NCBI GenBank assembly: GCA_030532305.1
Contig: JAUNLJ010000018.1
Coordinates: 1 to 36,163, forward strand
Origin: Tissierellia bacterium
GTDB taxonomy: Bacteria > Bacillota > Clostridia > Tissierellales > Peptoniphilaceae
Reading direction: 5' to 3'
DNA length: 36,163 nt
Shown piece by piece: positions 7,652-15,009 of the stretch; positions within the stretch are counted from its first letter, which is position 1, and each line of letters begins with the position of its first letter. The notes below the pieces were generated by a model. It made no database searches, was not told the origin of the DNA, and saw nothing but the letters and a program-made list of their open reading frames with translations. The translations under genes and the position numbers were made by a program.

Positions 7652-8174
7652 ATTAGACCCAGTTTTTGACCTGATGGCTCTTTTTTCCGGCCGGGATATG
7701 GGGTCGGTGGTCATAGAAAAGGGGGACTTCCGCCTGGCCCTAAAGCAGGGCCAGGGCCTTCCTTCCAGGCCTAGCCAAGAGCCAGACCTGGCTCCTGTCC
7801 AGGAAGGAGACATTCGTCCTTCTAGCGTCCAATTGGAAGAAAATGAGGACCTGAGCCAGGAGGAAAGGGCCCAGGCCATTAGAAAAGAGGTCCAGTCCTT
7901 CTTGGAGGATGTCTATTCTCCAGCCGTGGGCTTCTACCATCCAGCCCAGCTCTATGTCAAGGGGGCTGGTAGTGACGGCGAGCCCATCCGGGTAGGCAGC
8001 TATATAGAAAAGGGCCAGGGCCTAGGCTTTGTCTCCGTCCTAGGAGAGAAGCTCCAGGTAAGTGCCCCTGTTTCTGGCACCATCCGCCAGGTAAACTTTA
8101 AGGAAAATGATTTTGTCCAATATAAGGACCTCCTCTTTGTCATTGAAAAGGTAGGTGATGACCATGTTTCATAA
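7641..8174 (+). CDS. AccB-like biotinyl-domain protein lacking the biotin lysine
   Basis: A 177-residue protein with the layout of AccB: an N-terminal helical segment (about residues 5-36), a variable acidic linker, and a C-terminal biotinyl/lipoyl-like domain (about 92-170) ending SAPVSGTI and DLLFVIEK. It aligns without gaps to the carrier domain of the adjacent PxpC around the key site. The EVMKM biotin motif is replaced by SVLGE, so the acceptor lysine is Gly135. The nearby Lys137 is two positions off. It therefore should not be biotinylated and may be structural, joining the carboxylase to PxpBC. ATG 7644 is an alternative start with better spacing from GGAGG. It overlaps pxpC and accC. 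Annotation software would probably call it a functional carrier. Confidence 0.88.
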   Translation: MMSKLDPVFDLMALFSGRDMGSVVIEKGDFRLALKQGQGLPSRPSQEPDLAPVQEGDIRPSSVQLEENEDLSQEERAQAIRKEVQSFLEDVYSPAVGFYHPAQLYVKGAGSDGEPIRVGSYIEKGQGLGFVSVLGEKLQVSAPVSGTIRQVNFKENDFVQYKDLLFVIEKVGDDHVS

Positions 8175-9573
8175 GATCCTTATAGCCAACCGTGGAGAGA
8201 TTGCCGTCCGGGTTATCCGGGCCTGTAAGGAAATGGGGATCAAGACCGTGGCCGTCTATTCCACCATTGACGAGGACAAGCTCTATGTCAAGCTGGCCGA
8301 TGAAACGGTCTGTATAGGGGAGCCGCCTGTCAAGGACTCTTACCTCAACATTCCCAACATTATCCAGGCAGCCATAGGGACAGGGGCCGAAGCCATCCAC
8401 CCCGGCTACGGGTTTTTGTCGGAACGGTCTGACTTTGTAGATGAGGTAGAAAAAAATGGCCTGGTTTTTATTGGCCCCTCTGGAGATACCATGCGGCAGA
8501 TGGGGGACAAGGTCCAGGCCAAGCAAGTGGCCAAGAAGGCCGGGGTCCCCACCATTCCCGGGTCAGAAGGGACGGTCCTTAAGCTGTCTGAGGCCCAGGA
8601 AATTGCCCAGGCTGTGGGCTATCCCGTCCTCTTAAAGGCCGCCAATGGGGGTGGGGGCCGGGGGATCCGCCGGGTCAACAATTCCCAAGAGATGCACCAG
8701 GAATGGGTCTTGGCCCGGAAGGAGGCCATGTCCGCCTTTGGGTCCCCGGCCATCTATGTGGAAAAGCTCATAGAAAACCCCCGTCATGTGGAAGTCCAGG
8801 TCCTAGCTGACAAGAAGGGCCATGTGATCCACCTCTATGACCGGGACTGCTCCATCCAGCGCCGCCACCAAAAGATTATAGAAGAAGCCCCCTCTCCCAA
8901 GCTAAGCCCAGACCAAAGGGAGGCCATGTGCCAGGCGGCAGTTAAAATTGCCCAGGCCTGTGGCTACGAAAATGCCGGGACTGTGGAATTTTTAGTGGAC
9001 CAGGAGGGGAGCTACTACTTCATTGAGATGAACACCCGGCTCCAGGTGGAACACCCGGTGACAGAAATGGTCACTGGGGTGGACATTGTCAAGGAACAGC
9101 TCCGGGTGGCCTATGGCCATGACCTCAAGTATAGGCAAGACCAGATCCAGCTGGTGGGCCATGCCATTGAGTGCCGGATCTATGCCGAGGACCCCTATGA
9201 CAACTTTGCCCCCCAACCGGGCAATTTAAAGATTGTCCATACCCCAGGCGGCTTTAATGTCCGTTTTGACAACGGCCTTAGGAACATTACCCACCTGTCC
9301 TCCTACTACGATTCCATGCTGGGCAAGCTTATTGTCAAGGCCCCCAGCCGGAAGGAGGCCATTAACAAGATGAAGACCTCCCTGGAGGAACTGGTTCTGG
9401 CTGGAGTTAAAACAGCTATCAAGGTCCCCTATGTGGTCATTACCGACCCCTCCTTTAAAGAGGGGGCCTATGACACAGACTTTCTAGACCACCAGCTAGA
9501 GGCCCTCCTAGACCAGGATACGGCCCTAGACAAGCCCAACCGGCTAGACTATGAAGAAGATATGGTAGACTAA
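8164..9573 (+). CDS. accC: Biotin carboxylase
   Basis: A 469-residue ATP-grasp enzyme that carboxylates a biotin carrier using bicarbonate and ATP. The family features are intact: KILIANRGEIAVR at the N-terminus, HPGYGFLSE, the glycine-rich loop NGGGGRGIR, EKLIENPRHVEVQVL, and EMNTRLQVEHPVTEMVTG. ATG at 8164 is chosen because the family starts a few residues before ILIANRGE and AGG lies 8 bases upstream. A GTG (8155) and an ATG (8158) are also in frame. It is the last gene of the pxp operon. No acetyl-CoA carboxyltransferase (accA/accD) is in the window, so this copy may serve PxpBC. It could instead, or also, serve fatty-acid synthesis if it is the only copy. Confidence 0.95.
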   Translation: MFHKILIANRGEIAVRVIRACKEMGIKTVAVYSTIDEDKLYVKLADETVCIGEPPVKDSYLNIPNIIQAAIGTGAEAIHPGYGFLSERSDFVDEVEKNGLVFIGPSGDTMRQMGDKVQAKQVAKKAGVPTIPGSEGTVLKLSEAQEIAQAVGYPVLLKAANGGGGRGIRRVNNSQEMHQEWVLARKEAMSAFGSPAIYVEKLIENPRHVEVQVLADKKGHVIHLYDRDCSIQRRHQKIIEEAPSPKLSPDQREAMCQAAVKIAQACGYENAGTVEFLVDQEGSYYFIEMNTRLQVEHPVTEMVTGVDIVKEQLRVAYGHDLKYRQDQIQLVGHAIECRIYAEDPYDNFAPQPGNLKIVHTPGGFNVRFDNGLRNITHLSSYYDSMLGKLIVKAPSRKEAINKMKTSLEELVLAGVKTAIKVPYVVITDPSFKEGAYDTDFLDHQLEALLDQDTALDKPNRLDYEEDMVD

Positions 9574-9611
9574 AAAAAGATCGACTAAGGCCTTCCTTGG
9601 TCGATCTTTTT
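9574..9611 (+). terminator. Strong terminator after accC
   Basis: A 12-bp stem (AAAAAGATCGAC 9574-9585 with GTCGATCTTTTT 9600-9611) extended inside by TAAGG/CCTTG and closed by a CCTT loop. The A/T ends make it usable from both strands. Confidence 0.92.
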
Positions 9612-9618
9612 GCAATTT

Positions 9619-9653
9619 AAAAAGCCCAAGTCTTAGGGCTAAAACTTGGGCTA
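9619..9653 (-). terminator. Terminator of the hyd operon
   Basis: On the minus strand, GCCCAAG (9645-9651) and CTTGGGC (9624-9630) form a 7-bp stem around a 14-base loop, followed by five T residues (9619-9623). It lies just past the hydF stop. Confidence 0.82.
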
Positions 9654-9657
9654 GGGC

Positions 9658-10833
9658 TTATTTACTTTTGGGCAGGCTAATCTGGTCCAGGATCCCCTGG
9701 AGGTAGGCAATTAAAATGCCATAGTTGGTCATGGGCCGGCCTAGGGACTTGGCCTTCTCCACCCGGTTTAGGACATGGGTCCGGTTAAATAGACAGGCCC
9801 CACAGTGGACCAGGAGGTCATAGGAGGCCATGGGGAGGGGGTCCTGGCCTCGGTAGAAGTCAATTTCTAGGAGGGGCCCCCATTTTTTTCGAAGAAGACG
9901 GGGAATTTTAACCTGGCCGATATCCTCGCTGTCGGGAGGGTGGGTGCAGGCCTCTAGGATGGCCACCCGTTTAGGTGGGGCCTTATCCAGGGCCTTCACG
10001 GACTGGATAAAGTAGTCCAGGTCTCCCTTGTAGGCTGAAAAGAGGACGGAAAAGGAGGTTAGGGCCAGGCTGGGGTCCAGGTGGTCCCGGACCTCTTTAA
10101 AGCACTGGCTGTCTGTAATAACCAGGTCTGGCGGGGCCGCCAGGGCCCTTAGGGCCTCTTCCAGCTGGTCTGGCTGGCAAGACAGGGCCAGGGCCCCCTC
10201 ATCTAGGAGGGCCCGGAGGGTCTGGACCTGGGGCAGGATCAGCCGGCCCTTGGGGGCCTGGGCGTCCTGGGGCATAACCAGGAGGACCTGGTCTCCTTTT
10301 TTTACCAGGCCCCCTAAAAGGGAGGGGGCCTTTTCCTCCTTAAAGGCCTGGCGGAGGGCCTCTAGTAGCCGGGTCCGGCTGGCCTCATCTCCCTGGATAA
10401 AGGGGAGGGGGTCCAGGTGCCTAGTGGCCCTATGAAGGGCCTTATCCTCCAGGAGGTCGGCCTTGGCCAGGACATAGATTAGGGGCTTATTTTTTTCCCT
10501 TAAAAGGGCCAGGAAGGGGTCTTCCTGGGGGTCCCCTGTAAGAAGGTAGATAAAGCCGTCACATTTTTCTATGACCTCCCGGGTCCTTTGCAGTCTAAGG
10601 GGGCCCAGGTCTCCCTGGTCCTTAAAGCCGGCTGTATCTATGAGGGTGATGGGGCCCAGGCCATGGACCTCCATATTTTTATAGACCGGGTCGGTGGTGG
10701 TTCCCTCCTTGGGAGATACCAGGGCCGCCCTTTGGCCGGTTAGGCTGTTTAAGAGACTGGACTTGCCACTGTTGGTGGGACCAAAGATCCCAATGTGGAG
10801 CCGTTCCCCGGTAGGGGCCTGGTTGAGGCTCAT
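9658..10833 (-). CDS. hydF: [FeFe]-hydrogenase H-cluster maturation GTPase HydF
   Basis: A 391-residue scaffold GTPase on which the diiron subcluster of the H-cluster is assembled before transfer to HydA. The N-terminal G domain has GPTNSGKS (residues 18-25) and DTAG (66-69). The usual NKxD motif appears as AKAD (123-126), an unusual loss of the asparagine that reads guanine. The C-terminal domain has the HydF cluster ligands: Cys296 and His298 in CTH, and His343, Cys344 and Cys347 in HCGAC. The ATG overlaps the hydG stop in an ATGA junction. It is the last gene of the operon. The FeS site and neighbours make the call firm despite the G4 variant. Confidence 0.96.
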   Translation of the reverse strand: MSLNQAPTGERLHIGIFGPTNSGKSSLLNSLTGQRAALVSPKEGTTTDPVYKNMEVHGLGPITLIDTAGFKDQGDLGPLRLQRTREVIEKCDGFIYLLTGDPQEDPFLALLREKNKPLIYVLAKADLLEDKALHRATRHLDPLPFIQGDEASRTRLLEALRQAFKEEKAPSLLGGLVKKGDQVLLVMPQDAQAPKGRLILPQVQTLRALLDEGALALSCQPDQLEEALRALAAPPDLVITDSQCFKEVRDHLDPSLALTSFSVLFSAYKGDLDYFIQSVKALDKAPPKRVAILEACTHPPDSEDIGQVKIPRLLRKKWGPLLEIDFYRGQDPLPMASYDLLVHCGACLFNRTHVLNRVEKAKSLGRPMTNYGILIAYLQGILDQISLPKSK

Positions 10834-12254
10834 AGCCTAAAGTCCCTTTGGCCGGCCTGGATGTCCTGGATCCATTGCCGGGTCTTTTTTTGGATAAGGG
10901 GGTCAGAAATGTCCCCCAGGGTCCTCTGGATGACCTTATCTCCCAGGGCCCGGGTCCTGGGGCTGGCATAGTCGCAGAGGTATTCTTGGAGGGTCATAAG
11001 GGCGTTGGGCTGGCAAATTTGGCCAATTTCTCCTGTCTTGGCCAGGGCCATAAACCGGTCCCCAGTCCGGCCGGCCCGGTAGCAGGCAGTACAGAAGGAG
11101 GGGATGTGGTCTGTTTCTAAAAGCCAGTAGATGACCTCATCTAGGGTCCGGTTGTCGGCCAGGTCAAATTGTTCAGACCCCAGGGCCTCTTCTTGCCGGT
11201 CCAGGGCGTAGCCCCCTACAGAGGTCTTGGATCCACCAGAAACCTGGCTAATGCCCAGGTCCAAGACAGCCTGGCGGGTTTCTTGGGACTCCCGGGTGGA
11301 GATAATCATGCCGGTGTAGGGGAGGGCAATCCGGATACAGGCCACAATCTTTTTAAAGACCTCATCGGAAATGGCATTTTCAAAAGTATCGGGGTCAATA
11401 TCGTTGGCACTGCGAATCCGGGGGACAGATACGGTGTGGGGGCCCACCCCAAACCGGGCCTCCAGGTGGGCGGCGTGCATCATAAGGCCAATAAAGTCGT
11501 ATTCAAAGTTATTAAGGCCAAAGAGGACCCCCATGCCCACATCATCAATGCCCCCTTCCATGGCCCGGTCCATGGCTTCTGTGTGGTAGGCGTAGTCGCT
11601 CTTGGGTCCCTTGGGATGGAGGGCCTCATAGTTGTCCTTGTGGTAGGTCTCTTGGAAGAGGATGTAGGTCCCAATGCCCGCCTCCTTGAGCATCCGGTAT
11701 TCCTCCACGCTGGTGGCGGCAATGTTGACATTGACCCGGCGGATGTCTCCATTTTTATGGTGGATAGAATAGATGGTGTCGATGGATTCTAGGACATAGT
11801 CAATGGGGGAGTGGAGGGGGTCTTCTCCCGTTTCTAGGGCCAAACGCTTGTGGCCCATGTCTTGGAGGGCAATGACCTCTTGGCGGATTTCCTCCTGGGA
11901 AAGTTTCTTCCTGGGGATGTCCTTGTTTTGCCCGTGGAAGGGGCAGTAGACACAGCCATTGATACAGTAGTTGGATAGGTAGAGGGGGGCAAAGAGGACA
12001 ATTCGCCGGCCGTAGATCTTAAGCTTGATGTCCCGGGCCAGCTGGTAGATCTTTTGGTTGAGGTCCTCTTCCTGGCAGGCCAAGAGGAGGAAGGCCTCCC
12101 TGGGGTCCAGGCCCTTTTCCAGGGCGGCCTTCTTTAGGACCCCTTCAATAAGGGGCCTATTGTGGGCATGCTTCCGGCCGTAGTCTATAATATCTAGGAT
12201 GCTTTCGTGGTGGATAAAGTCTTCTGCCTGGGCAGAGCTAGGCTTATAGGTCAT
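10830..12254 (-). CDS. hydG: [FeFe]-hydrogenase maturase HydG (tyrosine lyase, radical SAM)
   Basis: A 474-residue radical SAM enzyme that splits tyrosine to p-cresol and dehydroglycine, delivering the CO and cyanide ligands of the H-cluster. The SAM-cluster motif CxxxCxxC is at Cys97, Cys101 and Cys104. The C-terminal auxiliary-cluster motif is exactly CX2CX22C at Cys388, Cys391 and Cys414, which separates HydG from the related ThiH. Length is normal for the family. It overlaps hydE by 11 bases and hydF by 4, and AGGAGG lies before its ATG. The enzyme looks complete and active. Confidence 0.97.
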   Translation of the reverse strand: MTYKPSSAQAEDFIHHESILDIIDYGRKHAHNRPLIEGVLKKAALEKGLDPREAFLLLACQEEDLNQKIYQLARDIKLKIYGRRIVLFAPLYLSNYCINGCVYCPFHGQNKDIPRKKLSQEEIRQEVIALQDMGHKRLALETGEDPLHSPIDYVLESIDTIYSIHHKNGDIRRVNVNIAATSVEEYRMLKEAGIGTYILFQETYHKDNYEALHPKGPKSDYAYHTEAMDRAMEGGIDDVGMGVLFGLNNFEYDFIGLMMHAAHLEARFGVGPHTVSVPRIRSANDIDPDTFENAISDEVFKKIVACIRIALPYTGMIISTRESQETRQAVLDLGISQVSGGSKTSVGGYALDRQEEALGSEQFDLADNRTLDEVIYWLLETDHIPSFCTACYRAGRTGDRFMALAKTGEIGQICQPNALMTLQEYLCDYASPRTRALGDKVIQRTLGDISDPLIQKKTRQWIQDIQAGQRDFRL

Positions 12255-13281
12255 AATCTCCTCCTATGGGGTCTCCTCGGTTAATATCTATCTTATAGCC
12301 AATGGTCTCTAGGGCCTTGGCCAGGTCTTTTAGGCCCAGGGCATCTTCTAGGCCCTGGGTTTCTTTCTTGTCATAAAGTTGATAGTGTTTTTTGGCTTCT
12401 GGGGGGCTCAGGTTGGGCATAAGGACATTGGCTCCGGCCTGGATGCCCAAAAGCCGGCCCTGGGGATGGGCTGTGTTTAGGGCAGTGGTGGCTGGGATAA
12501 GGGCCCGGGGATTTTCCAGCCGCAAGATGGACAGGAGGCGGAGGGTCAGGTCCACAGACCCGGGAGGGTGGTTTTTATAGGGGGTGTCCTTGTGGGGGAT
12601 AAAGGGCCCCATGCCAATCATGGCCGGGTCCAGTTGACGGATAAGGAGGACATCCTTCATGTAGTCCCTGGGCCCTGTTCCAGGGGCCCCCACCAAAAAG
12701 CCGGTTCCCACCTGGTAGCCCAGGTCCTTGAGGTCTTCTAGGGCCCTTATCCGGGCCTCTAGGGACTGGCTGGGAGGGTGGAGCTGGCTAAAGATTTGGG
12801 GGTTGGCTGTTTCGTGCCTTAGGAGGTAGCGGTCGGCCCCGGCCTCCCTAAGCCGCCGGTAGGAGGCCTTGGTTCTTAGGCCCAGGGATAGGGTGACGGC
12901 CACTCCGGGATAGGTGGTCTTGATCCAGGAGATGATCTGGCAAAAGTCCTGGTCCCGGTAGGCCGGGTCCTCTCCCCCCTGGAGGACAAAGGTCCTAAAG
13001 CCGGCCCCATAGCCCAGGCTGACCTGCTGGTAGATGGTCTCTTTACTTAGGCGAAAACGCTGAATATGGGGGTTGGTGGCCTGGATGCCACAGTAGCGGC
13101 AGGCCTCCTGGCAGTAGTTGGAAAACTCAATGAGCCCCCGGATGTAGATCTTTTTCCCATAGAGGGACTGGGTCAGGTCCTGGGCCCTTTGTCTTAGGTC
13201 CTCCAGGTCCTTTTTTGAAGCCTGGGGACTTAGGAGGTAGGCCAGGTCTTCTTGGGAAAACCTATAGGCTGATTTTTGCAT
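12244..13281 (-). CDS. hydE: [FeFe]-hydrogenase maturase HydE (radical SAM)
   Basis: A 345-residue radical SAM protein of the BioB/HydE group that acts with HydG and HydF to build the diiron subcluster. The SAM-cluster ligands are Cys57, Cys61 and Cys64 in the segment NYCQEACRYCGI. LQGGEDP (about residues 99-105) and PFIPHKDTP are also typical of HydE. The length matches the family. It overlaps the TM1266-family gene by 20 bases and hydG by 11, which fits one polycistronic message. No HydA catalytic subunit occurs in this window, so the hydrogenase must be encoded elsewhere. Confidence 0.96.
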   Translation of the reverse strand: MQKSAYRFSQEDLAYLLSPQASKKDLEDLRQRAQDLTQSLYGKKIYIRGLIEFSNYCQEACRYCGIQATNPHIQRFRLSKETIYQQVSLGYGAGFRTFVLQGGEDPAYRDQDFCQIISWIKTTYPGVAVTLSLGLRTKASYRRLREAGADRYLLRHETANPQIFSQLHPPSQSLEARIRALEDLKDLGYQVGTGFLVGAPGTGPRDYMKDVLLIRQLDPAMIGMGPFIPHKDTPYKNHPPGSVDLTLRLLSILRLENPRALIPATTALNTAHPQGRLLGIQAGANVLMPNLSPPEAKKHYQLYDKKETQGLEDALGLKDLAKALETIGYKIDINRGDPIGGDYDL

Positions 13282-13507
13282 AGGATGCCTTGGCCTTAAC
13301 CCCGGCTAGGGAACCCAGCTTGCCTGTCATGGCTGCAATCTGATCCTGGGGGGCCTTAACCACCAGGCAGATGACATTAAGGTCTGGGGCCACCTGGGGC
13401 AGGCCCATCCGTCCCAGGACCCAGCCCCTATAGTCATGAAGAATATGGTTGACTTTCTGGACCGACTGGGGGTCTTCTACAAAAATACCCACAATGGCAA
13501 TACGCAT
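13262..13507 (-). CDS. TM1266-family iron-only hydrogenase system regulator
   Basis: An 81-residue ACT/ferredoxin-like small protein. The pattern IAIVGIFVEDPQ, VNHILHDY, VLGRMGLP and LNVICLVVKAPQDQI matches the TM1266 family, which is almost always encoded beside hydE, hydG and hydF. The family name implies regulation, but it has no DNA-binding domain and its real function is not established as far as I know. It opens the hyd operon and has a perfect AGGAGGT site 6 bases before the ATG. A terminator-like hairpin lies only about 17 bases upstream of its start codon, so its transcription must pass that hairpin. Confidence 0.92.
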   Translation of the reverse strand: MRIAIVGIFVEDPQSVQKVNHILHDYRGWVLGRMGLPQVAPDLNVICLVVKAPQDQIAAMTGKLGSLAGVKAKASYAKISL

Positions 13508-13524
13508 ATTTACCTCCTAAACAC

Positions 13525-13550
13525 AAAAAAGGGCACAAGGGTGCCCTTTT
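13525..13550 (-). terminator. Terminator hairpin between gltA and the hyd operon, possibly conditional
   Basis: On the minus strand, GGGCAC (13541-13546) pairs with GTGCCC (13531-13536) around a CCTT loop, extended by AAAA/TTTT, with six T residues. It either ends the acn-icd-gltA operon or attenuates the hyd operon, whose first ribosome site lies immediately downstream. Confidence 0.85.
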
Positions 13551-13608
13551 ACTCAAGCTCTAAGTTCTGAGTCAGGAAAGTTTCCTTCTTCGTCACCTCT
13601 ACAGACCC

Positions 13609-13617
13609 ATTATAACA
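13609..13617 (-). promoter_or_regulatory. Extended -10 promoter candidate for the hyd operon
   Basis: On the minus strand this reads TGTTATAAT, a perfect TGnTATAAT. Transcription would begin near 13602 and give a leader of about 95 bases that contains the 13525-13550 terminator hairpin before the TM1266-family start codon. Confidence 0.6.
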
Positions 13618-13658
13618 TAGGAGGCCCCAGACCTTAAAGGCTTGAAAAAATATTTATC

Positions 13659-15008
13659 CTAGCGCTGGTCTAGGGGGAGGTAGGTCCGGTGGCCGCTTAA
13701 ATAGACATAGGCTGGCCGGATAATCTTGTTATCTAGGACCTGTTCTAGCCTGTGGGCAGACCAGCCACTCATCCGGCCCAAGGCAAAAAGAGGGGTGTAG
13801 AGGTTTTTAGCTAGGCCCAGCATATCATAGACCAGGCCGGAATAGAGGTCCACATTGCAGCAGACGGGATGGTCCAGCTGGTTTCTTTCCTGGACCAGCC
13901 GGCCTCCAATCTTTTCCACCCTTTCCACAAAGTAGAAGAGGTCTTCACAGCCCTTGATTTGGGCCAGCTGACGGGCCTGGTCCTTGAGGAGGAGGGCCCG
14001 GGGGTCCGACAGGGTGTAGACGGCATGGCCAATCCCATAGATGAGGCCCTTGCCGTCAAAGGCCTCCTTGGCCAGGACCTTCCTAAGGTAATTTTCAATG
14101 TCCTGGTCCTGGTCCAGGGACCGGATATTGGCCCGGAGGTCCTCTAGCATGGCAGTCACCTTGAGGTTGGCCCCTCCGTGACGGGGGCCCTTGAGGGAGG
14201 CCAGGGCAGTGGCCATGGTGGAGTAGGAGTCGGTGCCTGCAGAAGAGACCACATGGGTGGCAAAACTGGAGTTATTCCCCCCACCGTGCTCAGCATGGAC
14301 AATGAGGAGGAGGTCCAGGATCTTGGCCTCTTCCCGGCTAAACTGGGAGTCGGGCCGGATCATATGGAGGATATTTTCGGCCATGGAATAGTCCGGCCGG
14401 GGCTTATGGATAATCAGGGAGTCCCCGTCAATGTAGTGGCGCTGGGCCTGGTAGGAGTAGGCCATAATTAGGGGGAGTTTGGCGATGATGCTCATGGACT
14501 GGCGGAGGACATTTTTAATATCATCACTTTCTGGGTCCTGGTCATAGCTATAGAGGGCTAAAAGGGCCCGCATCATCTTATTCATCAGGTTGGTGGAGGG
14601 GATTTTTAGGAGGACATCTTCTAAAAAGTGGTCGGGCAGGCACTGGGCCTCCAGGAGGAGGGACTTAAAGTAGTCTAGATCCTCCTTAGTAGGGAGCTTG
14701 CCTAAAAGGAGGAGGTAGGTAATTTCTTCAAAACCCAGCCGGTCCGTCTTTTGCAGGTCGGCCACCAGGTCTAAAATAGAATAGCCCCTATAGGTGAGGT
14801 CCCCCTGGGTGGGGATAATCTGGCCCTCCTCCCTCCTGTAACCGGTGACATCCCCTATCCGGGTAATGCCTACCAAGACGCCGGTCCCGTCCTTTTTTCT
14901 TAGGCCGTGCATGACATTAAAGTCATCATAGAGTTGACGGTCAATTTTTCCCTGTTCTTCTAAGCTTTGACTAAGGCTTAAAAAACGGGGGTCCTTCCAT
15001 CTGTCCAT
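13659..15008 (-). CDS. gltA: Citrate synthase
   Basis: A 449-residue enzyme condensing acetyl-CoA and oxaloacetate to citrate. Active-site segments are clear: HAEHGGGN with His241, GPRHGGAN with His277, and a late NVDLYSG segment holding the catalytic aspartate. The N-terminal extension of about 40 residues before GVLVGITRIGDV and the overall length fit the longer citrate synthases of clostridia. It is the third gene of an acn-icd-gltA operon, starting one base after the icd stop. Together the three enzymes make 2-oxoglutarate for glutamate synthesis. I cannot exclude a 2-methylcitrate synthase role from sequence, but the aconitase and IDH neighbours argue against it. Confidence 0.95.
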   Translation of the reverse strand: MDRWKDPRFLSLSQSLEEQGKIDRQLYDDFNVMHGLRKKDGTGVLVGITRIGDVTGYRREEGQIIPTQGDLTYRGYSILDLVADLQKTDRLGFEEITYLLLLGKLPTKEDLDYFKSLLLEAQCLPDHFLEDVLLKIPSTNLMNKMMRALLALYSYDQDPESDDIKNVLRQSMSIIAKLPLIMAYSYQAQRHYIDGDSLIIHKPRPDYSMAENILHMIRPDSQFSREEAKILDLLLIVHAEHGGGNNSSFATHVVSSAGTDSYSTMATALASLKGPRHGGANLKVTAMLEDLRANIRSLDQDQDIENYLRKVLAKEAFDGKGLIYGIGHAVYTLSDPRALLLKDQARQLAQIKGCEDLFYFVERVEKIGGRLVQERNQLDHPVCCNVDLYSGLVYDMLGLAKNLYTPLFALGRMSGWSAHRLEQVLDNKIIRPAYVYLSGHRTYLPLDQR

Positions 15009-15009
15009 C

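Noticed and set aside
11169-11792. A plus-strand open frame of 207 codons inside hydG
   Set aside because: It is antisense to a complete radical SAM gene with all cluster ligands, and its Gly/Val-rich product resembles no protein I know.
10830-12254. ThiH (thiamine tyrosine lyase) in place of HydG
   Set aside because: The C-terminal CX2CX22C motif and the hydE/hydF neighbours identify HydG.
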